Source of the DNA: Mariniphaga sp.
GTDB taxonomy: Bacteria; Bacteroidota; Bacteroidia; Bacteroidales; Prolixibacteraceae
NCBI GenBank assembly: GCA_019429205.1
Contig: JAHYIT010000012.1
Span: 1-64,000, forward strand
Length of the DNA stretch: 64,000 nucleotides
Direction of reading: 5' to 3'
The position numbers and the translations under genes were made by a program. The notes beneath the pieces were generated by a model that was not told where the DNA came from, did not search any database, and saw only the letters and a program-made list of their open reading frames with translations. Positions 1 through 8,498 of this stretch are shown here, one piece after another. The stretch's first letter is position 1, and every line of letters begins with the position of its first letter.

Positions 1-62
1 AAATTTCAGGATGTGCGACAAGTTCCACATTTTAAATAGTGGAACAAAGCATTCATTTCTAT

Positions 63-190
63 TTCACCGGTGCTTTAGCCCGGTGTTTGACTTTATCAGC
101 GTCTTTTGCGGCTTTAGCATTTAATCCCTTTAATGGCTGAAGCCCTTTTGTTTTGAATCCCTCTGTTCACCGGGCTAAAGCCTCGGTGAA
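63..190. repeat. REP-like nested inverted repeat, copy 1
   Basis: The outer arms at 63-85 and 168-190 are reverse complements at about 21 of 23 positions, built on the core CACCGGGCTAAAGC. Between them lies a second, smaller inverted pair based on GGCTTTAGC / GCTGAAGCC (about 110-145). The same architecture recurs at 13683-13810, so this is a dispersed intergenic element and not a one-off terminator. It lies upstream of the lycopene cyclase gene. No coding potential is visible in it. Confidence 0.7.
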
Positions 191-256
191 AAAAATCCGT
201 TTATCCGAGAAAACATAAAAATATAGAATTTGTCGTACACCCATATTTTAAAATTT

Positions 257-264
257 TACCTTTG
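257..264 (+). promoter_or_regulatory. -7 box for the lycopene cyclase/waaA operon
   Basis: TACCTTTG is a full match to the Bacteroidota -7 consensus TAnnTTTG, 17 bp before the ATG at 281. A TTTG-like -33 lies near 229-232, at a spacing a little longer than usual. It supports the ATG at 281 over the in-frame TTG at 230, because the box lies between the two. Confidence 0.5.
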
Positions 265-280
265 CCCAAAATTGCCGTTT

Positions 281-976
281 ATGGAATTTAAAAACTTCAC
301 ATACCTTTTGCTGATGCTGGGTTCACTGGCCGTTCCGCTGGCATTCAGTTTTGAAAAGGAGGTGCGTTTTTATACCAAACTGAAATACCTCTTGCCCGCC
401 GTTTTGTTTTCGGGCGCCATTTTTATTTTATGGGATATCCGTTTTGAAGAAATTGGAATCTGGAGTTTCAATCCTGAATATCTTCTGGGGATTTACATCC
501 TGAATTTGCCGATTGAAGAATGGCTGTTCTTTTTGGTGATTCCTTACTGTTGTGTTTTTATTTACGAAATACTGATGGTAAAATTTCCGCAATTCGAAAA
601 ACCCAACTTTTTTCTGACGGTCAGTTTGGTGTTGCTGGTGGCCTTTGCCCTGCTGGCTTATTTTTACCGGCAGAAACTTTATACGTTTTTCAACTTTTTC
701 CTGCTCACCATCTATTTTGGTTATACCATTTTCCGCAACCGGTTTAAACAGCACTACACCAAATTTTATCTGACCTGGCTCATTTCGCTCGTTCCTTTTT
801 TAATTGTAAACGGTTTTCTAACCGCCCTCCCGGTGGTGGAATACAACGGTGCACACAACCTGGGAATAAGAATCTTCACCATTCCGGTAGAAGACTTCTT
901 TTACTTTTTCCTGCTGTTGTTAATGAACCTTACCATTTACGAATACATGAAAAATCAACGGATTTTTAGATTTTAA
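281..976 (+). CDS. lycopene cyclase domain protein (carotenoid biosynthesis)
   Basis: 231-residue integral membrane protein with about seven hydrophobic segments. It contains two copies of the small lycopene-cyclase domain, each with the family signature: PIEEWLFF in the first half and PVEDFFYF in the second. This is the fused form of the heterodimeric CrtYc/CrtYd-type cyclase, which converts linear lycopene to cyclic carotenes in the inner membrane. The ATG at 281 is preferred because it follows the -7 box and starts directly at the first membrane segment; an in-frame TTG at 230 would add 17 residues. No other carotenoid gene is in the window, so the rest of the pathway must lie upstream or elsewhere. 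It ends 5 bp before waaA. Confidence 0.85.
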   Translation: MEFKNFTYLLLMLGSLAVPLAFSFEKEVRFYTKLKYLLPAVLFSGAIFILWDIRFEEIGIWSFNPEYLLGIYILNLPIEEWLFFLVIPYCCVFIYEILMVKFPQFEKPNFFLTVSLVLLVAFALLAYFYRQKLYTFFNFFLLTIYFGYTIFRNRFKQHYTKFYLTWLISLVPFLIVNGFLTALPVVEYNGAHNLGIRIFTIPVEDFFYFFLLLLMNLTIYEYMKNQRIFRF

Positions 977-981
977 GCACT

Positions 982-2217
982 ATGAATTTCTTATATCAAA
1001 CCGGAATATTTATTTACGCAATTTCCATAAAAGTTGCATCGTTTTTTAATGCAAAAGCCAGGCAATTTCTAAGCGGACGACGCAACTGGCGTAAAAACCT
1101 GGCAGAAAAAATTGAAACCAACGCTCGCTACATCTGGATTCATTGTGCATCGCTGGGCGAGTTTGAGCAGGGACGGCCGCTGATTGAAGAAATTAAAAAA
1201 CAATTCCCCGAATACCGCATTCTGCTTACCTTTTTTTCACCATCGGGTTATGAAATCAGAAAAAATTACGAACTGGCTGATATTGTGATGTACCTTCCGA
1301 TTGACACCCGCAGAAATGCAAAAAAGTTCATCCAGGTGGTTCAACCCGAAAAAGCCTTCTTTATAAAATATGAATACTGGCATTTTTATATCGATGAACT
1401 GAAAAAAAGAAAAATTCCGCTCTACATTGTTTCGGCCATTTTCAGGGAAAACCAGCACTTTTTTAAAAACAATATGTTGGGCAAATGGTACCGGAACATG
1501 CTTTACAAAGCGAAATACTTTTTTGTGCAAAACGAAAAATCGGCCCAACTGCTGCAAACCATCGGAATAAACAATTTCACCGTTTCGGGCGACACCCGTT
1601 TCGACCGGGTTGCAGCCATTGCTAAAAGTGCAAAAGAAATTCCACTTGTTGAAAAGTTTAAGAACAATCAGCCACTGCTTGTTGCCGGAAGCACCTGGAA
1701 GCCCGATGAAGAGCTGCTTGCAGCGTTTATTAACAACCACCCCAAGCTGAAGCTGGTGTTTGCACCTCACGAAGTATCAGAGACAAATATGAACAAGCTG
1801 GAGCAATTGTTGAAAACTACACACATTAGGTTCAGCAAAGCCGATAAAAATGATGTTGCCCGCTTTCAGGTGTTGATAATTGATTCTGTCGGTTTGCTTT
1901 CATCAATTTACCGGTATGGAAACCTCGCTTATATTGGCGGAGGGTTTGGCGTGGGAATTCACAACATTCTGGAAGCCGCTACATTTGGGCTCCCCGTAAT
2001 TTTTGGCCCCAAATACGAAAATTTTAAAGAAGCGGTTGATTTGAAAAATTTGGGAGGAGCATTCCCAGTTCAGAATTTTAACCAACTTGAATCCACACTG
2101 AATGAATTTTTGGCAGATAACTCCAGGCTGGCAGAAGCATCAGTGGTTTGCAAAAATTACGTAGAAAAAAACATAGGAGCGACAAATCTTATCATAAAAA
2201 AAGTTTTTAACAATTAA
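982..2217 (+). CDS. waaA: 3-deoxy-D-manno-octulosonic acid (KDO) transferase
   Basis: 411 residues, the usual length for WaaA/KdtA. A hydrophobic N-terminal anchor (about 3-20) is followed by a GT-B fold glycosyltransferase. The family motifs WIHCASLGEFEQGRP (near 50-65), FFSPSGYE (near 90) and KYEYWHFY (near 130) are present, with a C-terminal nucleotide-sugar segment (YIGGGFGVGIHNILE). It transfers KDO from CMP-KDO to lipid A precursor on the cytoplasmic face of the inner membrane. It begins 5 bp after the lycopene cyclase gene, so the two are probably co-transcribed although functionally unrelated. Confidence 0.93.
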   Translation: MNFLYQTGIFIYAISIKVASFFNAKARQFLSGRRNWRKNLAEKIETNARYIWIHCASLGEFEQGRPLIEEIKKQFPEYRILLTFFSPSGYEIRKNYELADIVMYLPIDTRRNAKKFIQVVQPEKAFFIKYEYWHFYIDELKKRKIPLYIVSAIFRENQHFFKNNMLGKWYRNMLYKAKYFFVQNEKSAQLLQTIGINNFTVSGDTRFDRVAAIAKSAKEIPLVEKFKNNQPLLVAGSTWKPDEELLAAFINNHPKLKLVFAPHEVSETNMNKLEQLLKTTHIRFSKADKNDVARFQVLIIDSVGLLSSIYRYGNLAYIGGGFGVGIHNILEAATFGLPVIFGPKYENFKEAVDLKNLGGAFPVQNFNQLESTLNEFLADNSRLAEASVVCKNYVEKNIGATNLIIKKVFNN

Positions 2218-2532
2218 CTCATTTTTGCACGCATTTTGTTATTAATTCTGTTCCTAAAAAATTAGTTTTTTTCAACCGAATATTCGATAAAAAATAATCT
2301 GTAAAAACCAACTAAAGTTGTTGTTTTTGGTAAACTTTTTCCAGAAAGTAACAGGTTAAATCACTAACTATCAAAACAGTAACAGCTTGAAGTTGATAAC
2401 TTTTAATTAATTTATCATCAAAAGTATTCCAGAGTTTTGCTTTCTGTTCTATCTTGCGTAGCACAATTTCAGAGCAAACAAATTCATTTTTGAAAATAAA
2501 AATTAAAACACTATAAATATTAACTGGACACC
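2218..2532. other. intergenic leader before nrdJ, no gene seen
   Basis: 315 bp of AT-rich sequence between waaA and nrdJ. I see no convincing ORF, tRNA or riboswitch, and no exact TAnnTTTG box. A short CAAC/GTTG hairpin followed by T-rich sequence near 2308-2331 could be a weak terminator for waaA. An imperfect AT palindrome lies near 2393-2423. Confidence 0.4.
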
Positions 2533-5088
2533 ATGGCATTTGAAGAAGTATCAGTAAAATCAACCGCAACCGGGAAAAAAATTTATTCCCAGGAAGATGC
2601 GGTAAAAGCCGCCCTGGCCTATTTCAAGGGAGACGATTTGGCAGCAAGGGTATGGGTAAATAAATATGCCCTGAAAGACTCTTTCGGGAATATTTTCGAA
2701 CGCACACCCGACGACATGCATCGCAGGCTGGCCAAAGAAATTACACGTATTGAAAAGCGGTACCCTAACCCGCTTACAGAAGATGAAATTTTTAATGTTC
2801 TGAAAGATTTCAGGTACATTGTACCGCAGGGAGGACCCATGACAGGCATTGGCAACGATTATCAGGTTGCCTCGCTATCAAACTGTTTCGTTGTTGGCAA
2901 CGACGGAAATTCCGATTCTTACGGCGGAATTATGAAAATTGACCAGGAACAGGTTCAACTAATGAAACGCCGCGGTGGTGTGGGGCACGATTTGTCGCAC
3001 ATCAGGCCAAAAGGCTCGCCGGTGAAAAACTCTGCACTTACCTCTACCGGAATCGTACCGTTTATGGAACGCTATTCCAACTCTACCCGCGAAGTGGCCC
3101 AGGACGGTCGCCGCGGTGCGCTTATGCTTTCGGTTTCCATTAAACATCCCGATTCCGAAAGTTTTATCGATGCCAAACTGGAGCAGGGAAAAGTAACTGG
3201 CGCCAACGTATCGGTCAAAATAGAAGACGAATTTATGAAAGCCGTTGAGGCAGGTGTAAATTACGAACAAACTTACCCGATTCATTCAAAAAAACCTGTG
3301 TACAAAAAAGAAATAGATGCAGGAAAACTTTGGGGAAAAATTGTAAAAAATGCATGGCAATCAGCCGAGCCGGGAATTCTTTTCTGGGATACCATTATTA
3401 AAGAATCGGTACCCGACTGTTATGCCGATATGGGTTACCGCACTGTTTCAACCAACCCGTGTGGCGAAATCCCGCTTTGCCCATACGACAGTTGCCGCCT
3501 GCTGGCCATCAACCTCTATTCGTATGTTGAAAACCCGTTTACGCCGCAAGCAAAATTCAACTTCGAACTGTTTAAAGAGCATATTCACTATGCACAGCGT
3601 ATTATGGACGACATCATCGATCTGGAACTGGAAAAAATAGATGCCATTTTGGACAAAGTGAATGCTGATCCTGAGGAAGAAGAGATTAAAGCAGTAGAGA
3701 AAAAACTATGGGAGAATATTAAAAGAAAAGCAAAAGAAGGCAGACGCACCGGAATAGGCATTACTGCCGAAGGCGATATGCTGGCTGCACTCGGTCTGGA
3801 ATACGGCAGCGATATTGCCACCGATTTTTCGGAAGAAATTCACAAAACATTAGCGCTGGAATCTTACCGTTCATCGGTTTTCCTGGCAAAAGACCGCGGC
3901 CCGTTCACTATTTACAATGCAGAAAGAGAAAAGAACAATCCGTTTATCAACCGGTTAAAAAATGCCGATTCTTCCCTGTATGAAGAGATGACAAAATACG
4001 GTCGCCGCAACATTGCGCTGCTTACCATAGCACCAACCGGCACCACCAGTTTGATGACCCAAACAACCTCGGGAATTGAGCCGGTATTCCTTCCGGTTTA
4101 CAAACGGCGCCGCAAAGTAAATCCAAACGACAAAGATGTTCGTGTTGATTTTGTGGACGAAGTTGGCGACCACTGGGAAGAATTCATTGTATTCCACCAC
4201 AAATTTAAAACATGGATGGAAGCCAACGGACACGACACCAACCGGGAATATACCCAGGATGAACTCGATGAAATCGTAAAAGAATCGCCATACTACAAAG
4301 CTACTTCCAACGATGTGGACTGGTTGTCGAAAGTGCGAATGCAAGGAAGAATTCAGAAATGGGTGGACCACTCCATCAGTGTTACCATTAACTTGCCATC
4401 GAATGCAACAGAAGAACTGGTTGGCCAGCTTTACTTTGAAGCCTGGAAAAGCGGTTGCAAGGGCGTTACCGTTTACCGCGACGGATCACGCTCAGGAGTT
4501 CTCATTTCAAACAACGGAACCGAAAAGAAAAAAACCGGGTTCCCGACCAAACGGCCGGAAATACTTGAAGCCGATGTGGTCAGATTTCAAAATAACAAGG
4601 AAAAATGGATTGCTTTTATCGGGCTGATGGACAGCAAACCTTACGAAATTTTCACTGGTTTGCTGGACGATGAGGATGGCATTTTACTTCCACGTTCAGC
4701 TACCAGTGGGTACATTCTTAAAAGTTACGACGGTGACGGAAACTCCCGTTACGATTTCCAGTATGTAAACAAACGGGGCTACAAAACCACCATCGAAGGG
4801 CTTTCATATAAGTTTAATCCGGTTTTCTGGAATTATGCAAAACTCATTTCCGGAACATTACGACACGGAATGCCGATTCATAAAGTGGTAGAACTGGTTA
4901 CCAGCCTGCAACTCGACAACGAAACCATCAACTCGTGGAAAGCCGGTGTTGCCCGGGCGCTGAAAAAATACATTCCAAACGGAACATTAGCCGAAGATGC
5001 CTTATGCGAAGAATGTGGTTCTGACGAAGTCGTTTACCAGGAAGGTTGCCTCACCTGCCTGTCGTGTGGTTCATCAAAATGCGGATAA
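2533..5088 (+). CDS. nrdJ: class II (adenosylcobalamin-dependent) ribonucleotide reductase
   Basis: 851 residues. It reduces ribonucleotides to deoxyribonucleotides using an adenosylcobalamin-derived thiyl radical and does not need oxygen. Seen in order: an N-terminal region, the first active-site cysteine in LSNCFVVG (near 118), KRRGGVGHDLSHIRPKG (near 140-155), NPCGEIPL with the radical cysteine (near 308), APTGTTSLMTQ (near 500) and the C-terminal CxxC pairs of the last 26 residues (CEECG...CLTC...C), which resemble the redox/zinc tail of NrdJ. Between barrel and tail sits a TSCPD-like segment. It appears monocistronic and is followed by a clear terminator. Confidence 0.95.
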   Translation: MAFEEVSVKSTATGKKIYSQEDAVKAALAYFKGDDLAARVWVNKYALKDSFGNIFERTPDDMHRRLAKEITRIEKRYPNPLTEDEIFNVLKDFRYIVPQGGPMTGIGNDYQVASLSNCFVVGNDGNSDSYGGIMKIDQEQVQLMKRRGGVGHDLSHIRPKGSPVKNSALTSTGIVPFMERYSNSTREVAQDGRRGALMLSVSIKHPDSESFIDAKLEQGKVTGANVSVKIEDEFMKAVEAGVNYEQTYPIHSKKPVYKKEIDAGKLWGKIVKNAWQSAEPGILFWDTIIKESVPDCYADMGYRTVSTNPCGEIPLCPYDSCRLLAINLYSYVENPFTPQAKFNFELFKEHIHYAQRIMDDIIDLELEKIDAILDKVNADPEEEEIKAVEKKLWENIKRKAKEGRRTGIGITAEGDMLAALGLEYGSDIATDFSEEIHKTLALESYRSSVFLAKDRGPFTIYNAEREKNNPFINRLKNADSSLYEEMTKYGRRNIALLTIAPTGTTSLMTQTTSGIEPVFLPVYKRRRKVNPNDKDVRVDFVDEVGDHWEEFIVFHHKFKTWMEANGHDTNREYTQDELDEIVKESPYYKATSNDVDWLSKVRMQGRIQKWVDHSISVTINLPSNATEELVGQLYFEAWKSGCKGVTVYRDGSRSGVLISNNGTEKKKTGFPTKRPEILEADVVRFQNNKEKWIAFIGLMDSKPYEIFTGLLDDEDGILLPRSATSGYILKSYDGDGNSRYDFQYVNKRGYKTTIEGLSYKFNPVFWNYAKLISGTLRHGMPIHKVVELVTSLQLDNETINSWKAGVARALKKYIPNGTLAEDALCEECGSDEVVYQEGCLTCLSCGSSKCG

Positions 5089-5137
5089 TCCAATTGGCTT
5101 TTCTGAGGAGATACCAACTATAGTCAGAAAAATAATA

Positions 5138-5170
5138 AACCAGGGTTGAATTTCAATCCTGGTTTTTATT
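5138..5170 (+). terminator. Rho-independent terminator after nrdJ
   Basis: A 12-bp stem (left arm AACCAGGGTTGA, right arm TCAATCCTGGTT, one G-T pair) with a 3-nt loop, followed by a T-rich tail. The left flank is A-rich, so it may also work for gcvH, which ends at 5215 on the other strand. Confidence 0.8.
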
Positions 5171-5214
5171 TGCCTGTTCAAAATATTTTTACCAAAATGG
5201 AATGAGTTGAATTT

Positions 5215-5595
5215 CTACGCCTCAACCATTTTTTTGTAATCATCAGCAGAGAGCAGATCGTCCAGTTCAGATGAATCTTTCACTTTAATTTTAATCATCC
5301 AGCCTTTGCCGTAAGGATCTTTATTGACGATTTCCGGTTCATCAACAAGTGTTTCGTTAACTTCGGCAACTTCGCCGCCTACCGGCATAAACAAATCGGA
5401 AACCGTTTTTACGGCTTCAACCGTTCCAAAAGTTTCACCTTTGTCCAGTTCTTCGCCTTCAGTTTCAATCTCAACGAAAACCACATCGCCCAATTCTCCC
5501 TGGGCAAAATCGGTAATTCCAACTGTGGCTGTATCGCCCTCAACACGAACCCATTCATGGTCTTCGGTGTATTTCAATTCTGCTGGTATTTTCAT
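5215..5595 (-). CDS. gcvH: glycine cleavage system H protein
   Basis: 126 residues, the typical length. The lipoyl-attachment lysine lies in [11 protein letters not shown] (near residue 62), preceded by [17 protein letters not shown]. GcvH carries the aminomethyl group on lipoamide between the P, T and L proteins of glycine cleavage in the cytoplasm. GcvP and GcvT are not in the window. It faces nrdJ convergently and stands alone with its own promoter. Confidence 0.96.
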   Translation of the reverse strand: MKIPAELKYTEDHEWVRVEGDTATVGITDFAQGELGDVVFVEIETEGEELDKGETFGTVEAVKTVSDLFMPVGGEVAEVNETLVDEPEIVNKDPYGKGWMIKIKVKDSSELDDLLSADDYKKMVEA

Positions 5596-5618
5596 TGCTT
5601 CAATTTTTAAGTTTTGGT

Positions 5619-5626
5619 CAAAATTA
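5619..5626 (-). promoter_or_regulatory. -7 box for gcvH
   Basis: On the minus strand the sequence reads TAATTTTG, a full match to TAnnTTTG, about 23 bp upstream of the gcvH ATG. A TTTCG-like -33 lies roughly 20 bp further upstream. Confidence 0.5.
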
Positions 5627-5793
5627 ATACATTTTAGCGAAACGAAAGTTTTAATTACAACTCAAATCCCTGATTTATGTCGTATTTTTTATTGTCGGCC
5701 CCGGATAATACTATTCATTTTGTAATATTGCAAAACGAATTGAACATCCGAATTCGCCGGAACTAAAATCCAAAACTGGTTCAAAATAGAAAA

Positions 5794-6213
5794 ATGTATT
5801 CAGAAAACGTTACTTCAATAAAAGCCTTAGGCAAAGCGGCAAAAAAGCTCATCGGTCAATTTCCAGAGCAGCGGGTTTTCGCTATTTACGGGAAAATGGG
5901 CGCCGGAAAAACTACTTTTATCCAGGCTGTTTGCCGCGAACTGGGAACGCCCGACAATGTGACCAGTCCCACTTTTGCACTCATTAACGAATATAAAACC
6001 GAAGCTGGTAATTCCATTTTTCATTTCGATTTTTACCGGATAAAAGACCTGGAAGAAGCTTATGATCTGGGCTACGAAGATTATTTTTACAGCGGAAATT
6101 ACTGTCTGATTGAGTGGCCGGAGAAAATAGAACCCCTGTTGCCGCAAAATTATGTGGAAGTAAAAATTGAGGTTGAGGAAAATGGAAGCCGGCTTATTTC
6201 GGCAAAATTTTGA
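5794..6213 (+). CDS. tsaE: tRNA threonylcarbamoyladenosine biosynthesis ATPase TsaE
   Basis: 139 residues. The Walker A motif GKMGAGKTTF is near residue 31, and SPTFALINEY (near 61) and the HFDFYRI segment (near 77) are characteristic of TsaE (YjeE family). It is the ATPase partner of TsaD/TsaB in making the t6A37 modification of ANN-decoding tRNAs. It is followed after 58 bp by the alanine-dehydrogenase-like gene on the same strand, a neighbourhood often seen in Bacteroidota. Confidence 0.93.
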   Translation: MYSENVTSIKALGKAAKKLIGQFPEQRVFAIYGKMGAGKTTFIQAVCRELGTPDNVTSPTFALINEYKTEAGNSIFHFDFYRIKDLEEAYDLGYEDYFYSGNYCLIEWPEKIEPLLPQNYVEVKIEVEENGSRLISAKF

Positions 6214-6216
6214 AAA

Positions 6217-6234
6217 TTACACATTTGAATGTAA
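6217..6234. promoter_or_regulatory. candidate operator before the ald-like gene
   Basis: An interrupted palindrome (TTACACATT TG AATGTAA; 7-bp half sites, with two extra bases in the left half) between tsaE and the ald-like gene. It lies about 38 bp upstream of the ATG. It has no clear assignment to a regulator family; it could equally be chance in AT-rich DNA. Confidence 0.2.
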
Positions 6235-6271
6235 CTTGCTAAACCATTTAATCACTTAAAACAGATTGCGC

Positions 6272-7492
6272 ATGACAACCCGTGAAGGAACAAAAGAGAA
6301 CATGGCGGTTTCGAAAACCATGCTGATGCCCCAGGAAGAGATGCTGGAAATTCAGAATAAAGGACAAAAAATGAAAATTGGCATTCCGTCCGACCTTGAG
6401 CAGGTGGAATACCGGGTTCCTCTTACCCCGCAAGCGGTTGATTTACTTACCTCTTACGGCCACGAAATTCTGATTGAAAAAAATGCCGGCAAAATGGCCA
6501 GTTATTCCGACAAGGAATACCGGGCTGCGGGCGCCCAGATTGTGGAAAAAAAAGAAGAAATTTTCCAGTGCGACATCGTTTTGCGGGTGGCTCCCTTTAA
6601 TGATGAAGAAATCGACCAGTTGCGCGGAAACCAGGCTATTTTGTCGAACATGCAAATTCACGCCCATTGCAGCGAATCCATTCAAAAACTTATGCAAAAA
6701 CGTGTAACCACAATTGCCTACGAAAGCATTGAAAATGAACATGGATTTGCACCTTTCGTGCACCAGATGAGCCAGATAGCTGGCGCCACTTCCATTACGC
6801 TGGCCAGTGAGTACCTGAGCAATACCCGAAACGGGAAGGGTGTGCTTTTTGGCGAAGTAACCGGAATCACACCAGCCGAACTGGTAATCATTGGTACCAG
6901 CACGGCTGCTGAATATGCTGCCCGTGCGGCACTTAGTCTCGGTATTTTAGTGAAAGTTTTTGACACTTCGGTTTATGACCTCAGCAAGCTGGAAGAAAAA
7001 CTGGGCCGGCGCATTTTCACTTCGGTTTTTTACCCAAAAGTACTGCGAAAAGCACTCATTTCGGCTGATGCGGTTATTGGAGCCATGCAATTTAACACCA
7101 CCCCCAAATTCAAAGTTTCCGAAGATTTGGTAAAACAGATGAAAGAAGGTTCGGTCATCATTGATTTGAATGCAAGCCAGGGCGGGTGTTTTGAAACCAC
7201 CCAATGCACCAACCTGAAAAATCCGGCATACGTAAAACATGGTGTGGTGCATTATTGTGTGCCCAACTCACCGGCCATTGTTGCCCGAACTGCTTCCATT
7301 TCGCTTAGCAACATTCTTATTCCCATTTTGCTCTCCATTGGCGACAGCGGCGGAACGGACAACTACATTAAAAATTCCCGCGGTTTCCGCAAAGGAGTTT
7401 ACATTTATCACGGCATTTTAACCAATCCCGAAATCGGACGATTGTTTAACCTGCCTTCAAAAGATATCGATTTGCTGCTGGCGGTATTTTAA
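6272..7492 (+). CDS. alanine dehydrogenase/PNT-family protein
   Basis: 406 residues from the ATG at 6272; an in-frame TTG 6 bp upstream is less likely. About 35 residues precede the usual family start (MKIGIPSDLEQVEYRVPLTP). The two-domain alanine dehydrogenase/transhydrogenase fold is recognisable: the N-terminal half to 130, a central Rossmann segment (LVIIGTSTAAEYAARAALS, near 210) and VVHYCVPNSPAIVART near 330. Alanine dehydrogenase interconverts L-alanine and pyruvate with NAD. Against classic Ald, the catalytic VKEP lysine position reads VAPF and the AIDQGG aspartate position reads NASQGG, so activity on alanine is not assured. The membrane LytTR gene follows after 17 bp, so they are probably co-transcribed. 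Confidence 0.8.
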   Translation: MTTREGTKENMAVSKTMLMPQEEMLEIQNKGQKMKIGIPSDLEQVEYRVPLTPQAVDLLTSYGHEILIEKNAGKMASYSDKEYRAAGAQIVEKKEEIFQCDIVLRVAPFNDEEIDQLRGNQAILSNMQIHAHCSESIQKLMQKRVTTIAYESIENEHGFAPFVHQMSQIAGATSITLASEYLSNTRNGKGVLFGEVTGITPAELVIIGTSTAAEYAARAALSLGILVKVFDTSVYDLSKLEEKLGRRIFTSVFYPKVLRKALISADAVIGAMQFNTTPKFKVSEDLVKQMKEGSVIIDLNASQGGCFETTQCTNLKNPAYVKHGVVHYCVPNSPAIVARTASISLSNILIPILLSIGDSGGTDNYIKNSRGFRKGVYIYHGILTNPEIGRLFNLPSKDIDLLLAVF

Positions 7493-7509
7493 CAAATAAA
7501 GTAAAAAAA

Positions 7510-8364
7510 ATGCCTGGCCTGAAAAATAAACCATACCCTTTTACCGATGATTTGAAGTTGAATCTTCAATCAGCTGGAGGCATTTCATTGGGACTTTTTT
7601 TATTTCTTTTGTTTTTTCAACCTCTTGACCCTCCGACAGATGAATTCAACAGAAAACTTTTAATCCTGGCCGGGTTCGGGGTCATCCACCTTTTGCTGCT
7701 GGCTGTTTGCCGGATAGTAATTCCCTCCCTTTTGCCCGGTTTGTTTGCCCCTGAAAAATGGACAATTAAAAAAGAAGCTCTTTTGGATCTGCTCTTTTGG
7801 ATTTTAAATTCGGTGGCCTTTTCGTTTTACGCACGCTATGTGGGAGAAATCGGGATAAACTTTCATATTGCAGTGAATATTGTTTTGATTTCTGCGGCCT
7901 CGGTGGCAATTCTGGTTATTATTAACGAATACAAATTCCTTAAAATCAAACTTCAATCATTCATAGCACAAAACCAGGATATCGACGTAATAGAAACTGA
8001 TACTGATACATTAAATGGAATTGAATTTGAATCAGAAAACCAGTCGGAACGGTTTTTTCTTTTCCCTGAACAAATCATTCTTATCAAATCGGCAGGTAAT
8101 TACATCGAAATTATTTACAAACAAAATGAAAAAGTGAGCCGGAGAATGATTCGGAATACACTGGTAAATGCAGAACATCTTTTATCAAAATATCCGTTCC
8201 TCATCCGTTGTCACCGCTCCTCTGTGATAAACATCAACTGCATCCGGAAAGTAGATAAAACTTCAGAAGGCCTGAAACTGGATTTATTCGATTATTCGCG
8301 TGCCGTGAATGTATCGCGCCAGTATGTTTTGAAGGTAAAAGAAGCACTTGAGCAACCGCAGTGA
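7510..8364 (+). CDS. membrane-anchored LytTR DNA-binding regulator
   Basis: 284 residues. The N-terminal half has four predicted membrane helices (about 22-42, 50-73, 93-113, 121-142), followed by a linker and a C-terminal LytTR DNA-binding domain (about 180-280; KSAGNYIEIIY, FLIRCHRSSVININ, VSRQYV). There is no receiver domain, so this is a one-component regulator that presumably senses something in or near the membrane. It lies 17 bp after the ald-like gene and probably shares its transcript. The ligand and targets are unknown. Confidence 0.8.
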   Translation: MPGLKNKPYPFTDDLKLNLQSAGGISLGLFLFLLFFQPLDPPTDEFNRKLLILAGFGVIHLLLLAVCRIVIPSLLPGLFAPEKWTIKKEALLDLLFWILNSVAFSFYARYVGEIGINFHIAVNIVLISAASVAILVIINEYKFLKIKLQSFIAQNQDIDVIETDTDTLNGIEFESENQSERFFLFPEQIILIKSAGNYIEIIYKQNEKVSRRMIRNTLVNAEHLLSKYPFLIRCHRSSVININCIRKVDKTSEGLKLDLFDYSRAVNVSRQYVLKVKEALEQPQ

Positions 8365-8470
8365 CTAACGCCATTCGTCCCAACCCAATCTCATTCAACC
8401 CCAAATACGATTGATAATCACACATTTCATCCATCTGTCACAATTTTTTTTTTGTTGTCTGGAAGCATCC

Positions 8471-8478
8471 TAATTTCG
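8471..8478 (+). promoter_or_regulatory. possible -7 box for the radical SAM gene
   Basis: TAATTTCG matches TAnnTTTG at 7 of 8 positions, 20 bp before the ATG at 8499. A TTTGTTG run at 8451-8457 could be the -33, although the spacing is short. Confidence 0.3.
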
Positions 8479-8498
8479 GATAAGTAAAAAATGACAAC

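Noticed and set aside
2505-2520. NrdR-box-like ACACTATAAATATTA before nrdJ
   Set aside because: Only about 12 of 16 positions fit, and the second box expected about 31 bp away is missing.
2312-2569. 85-residue minus-strand ORF across the nrdJ start
   Set aside because: It covers AT-rich leader and overlaps the nrdJ N-terminus; composition is not protein-like and there is no promoter.
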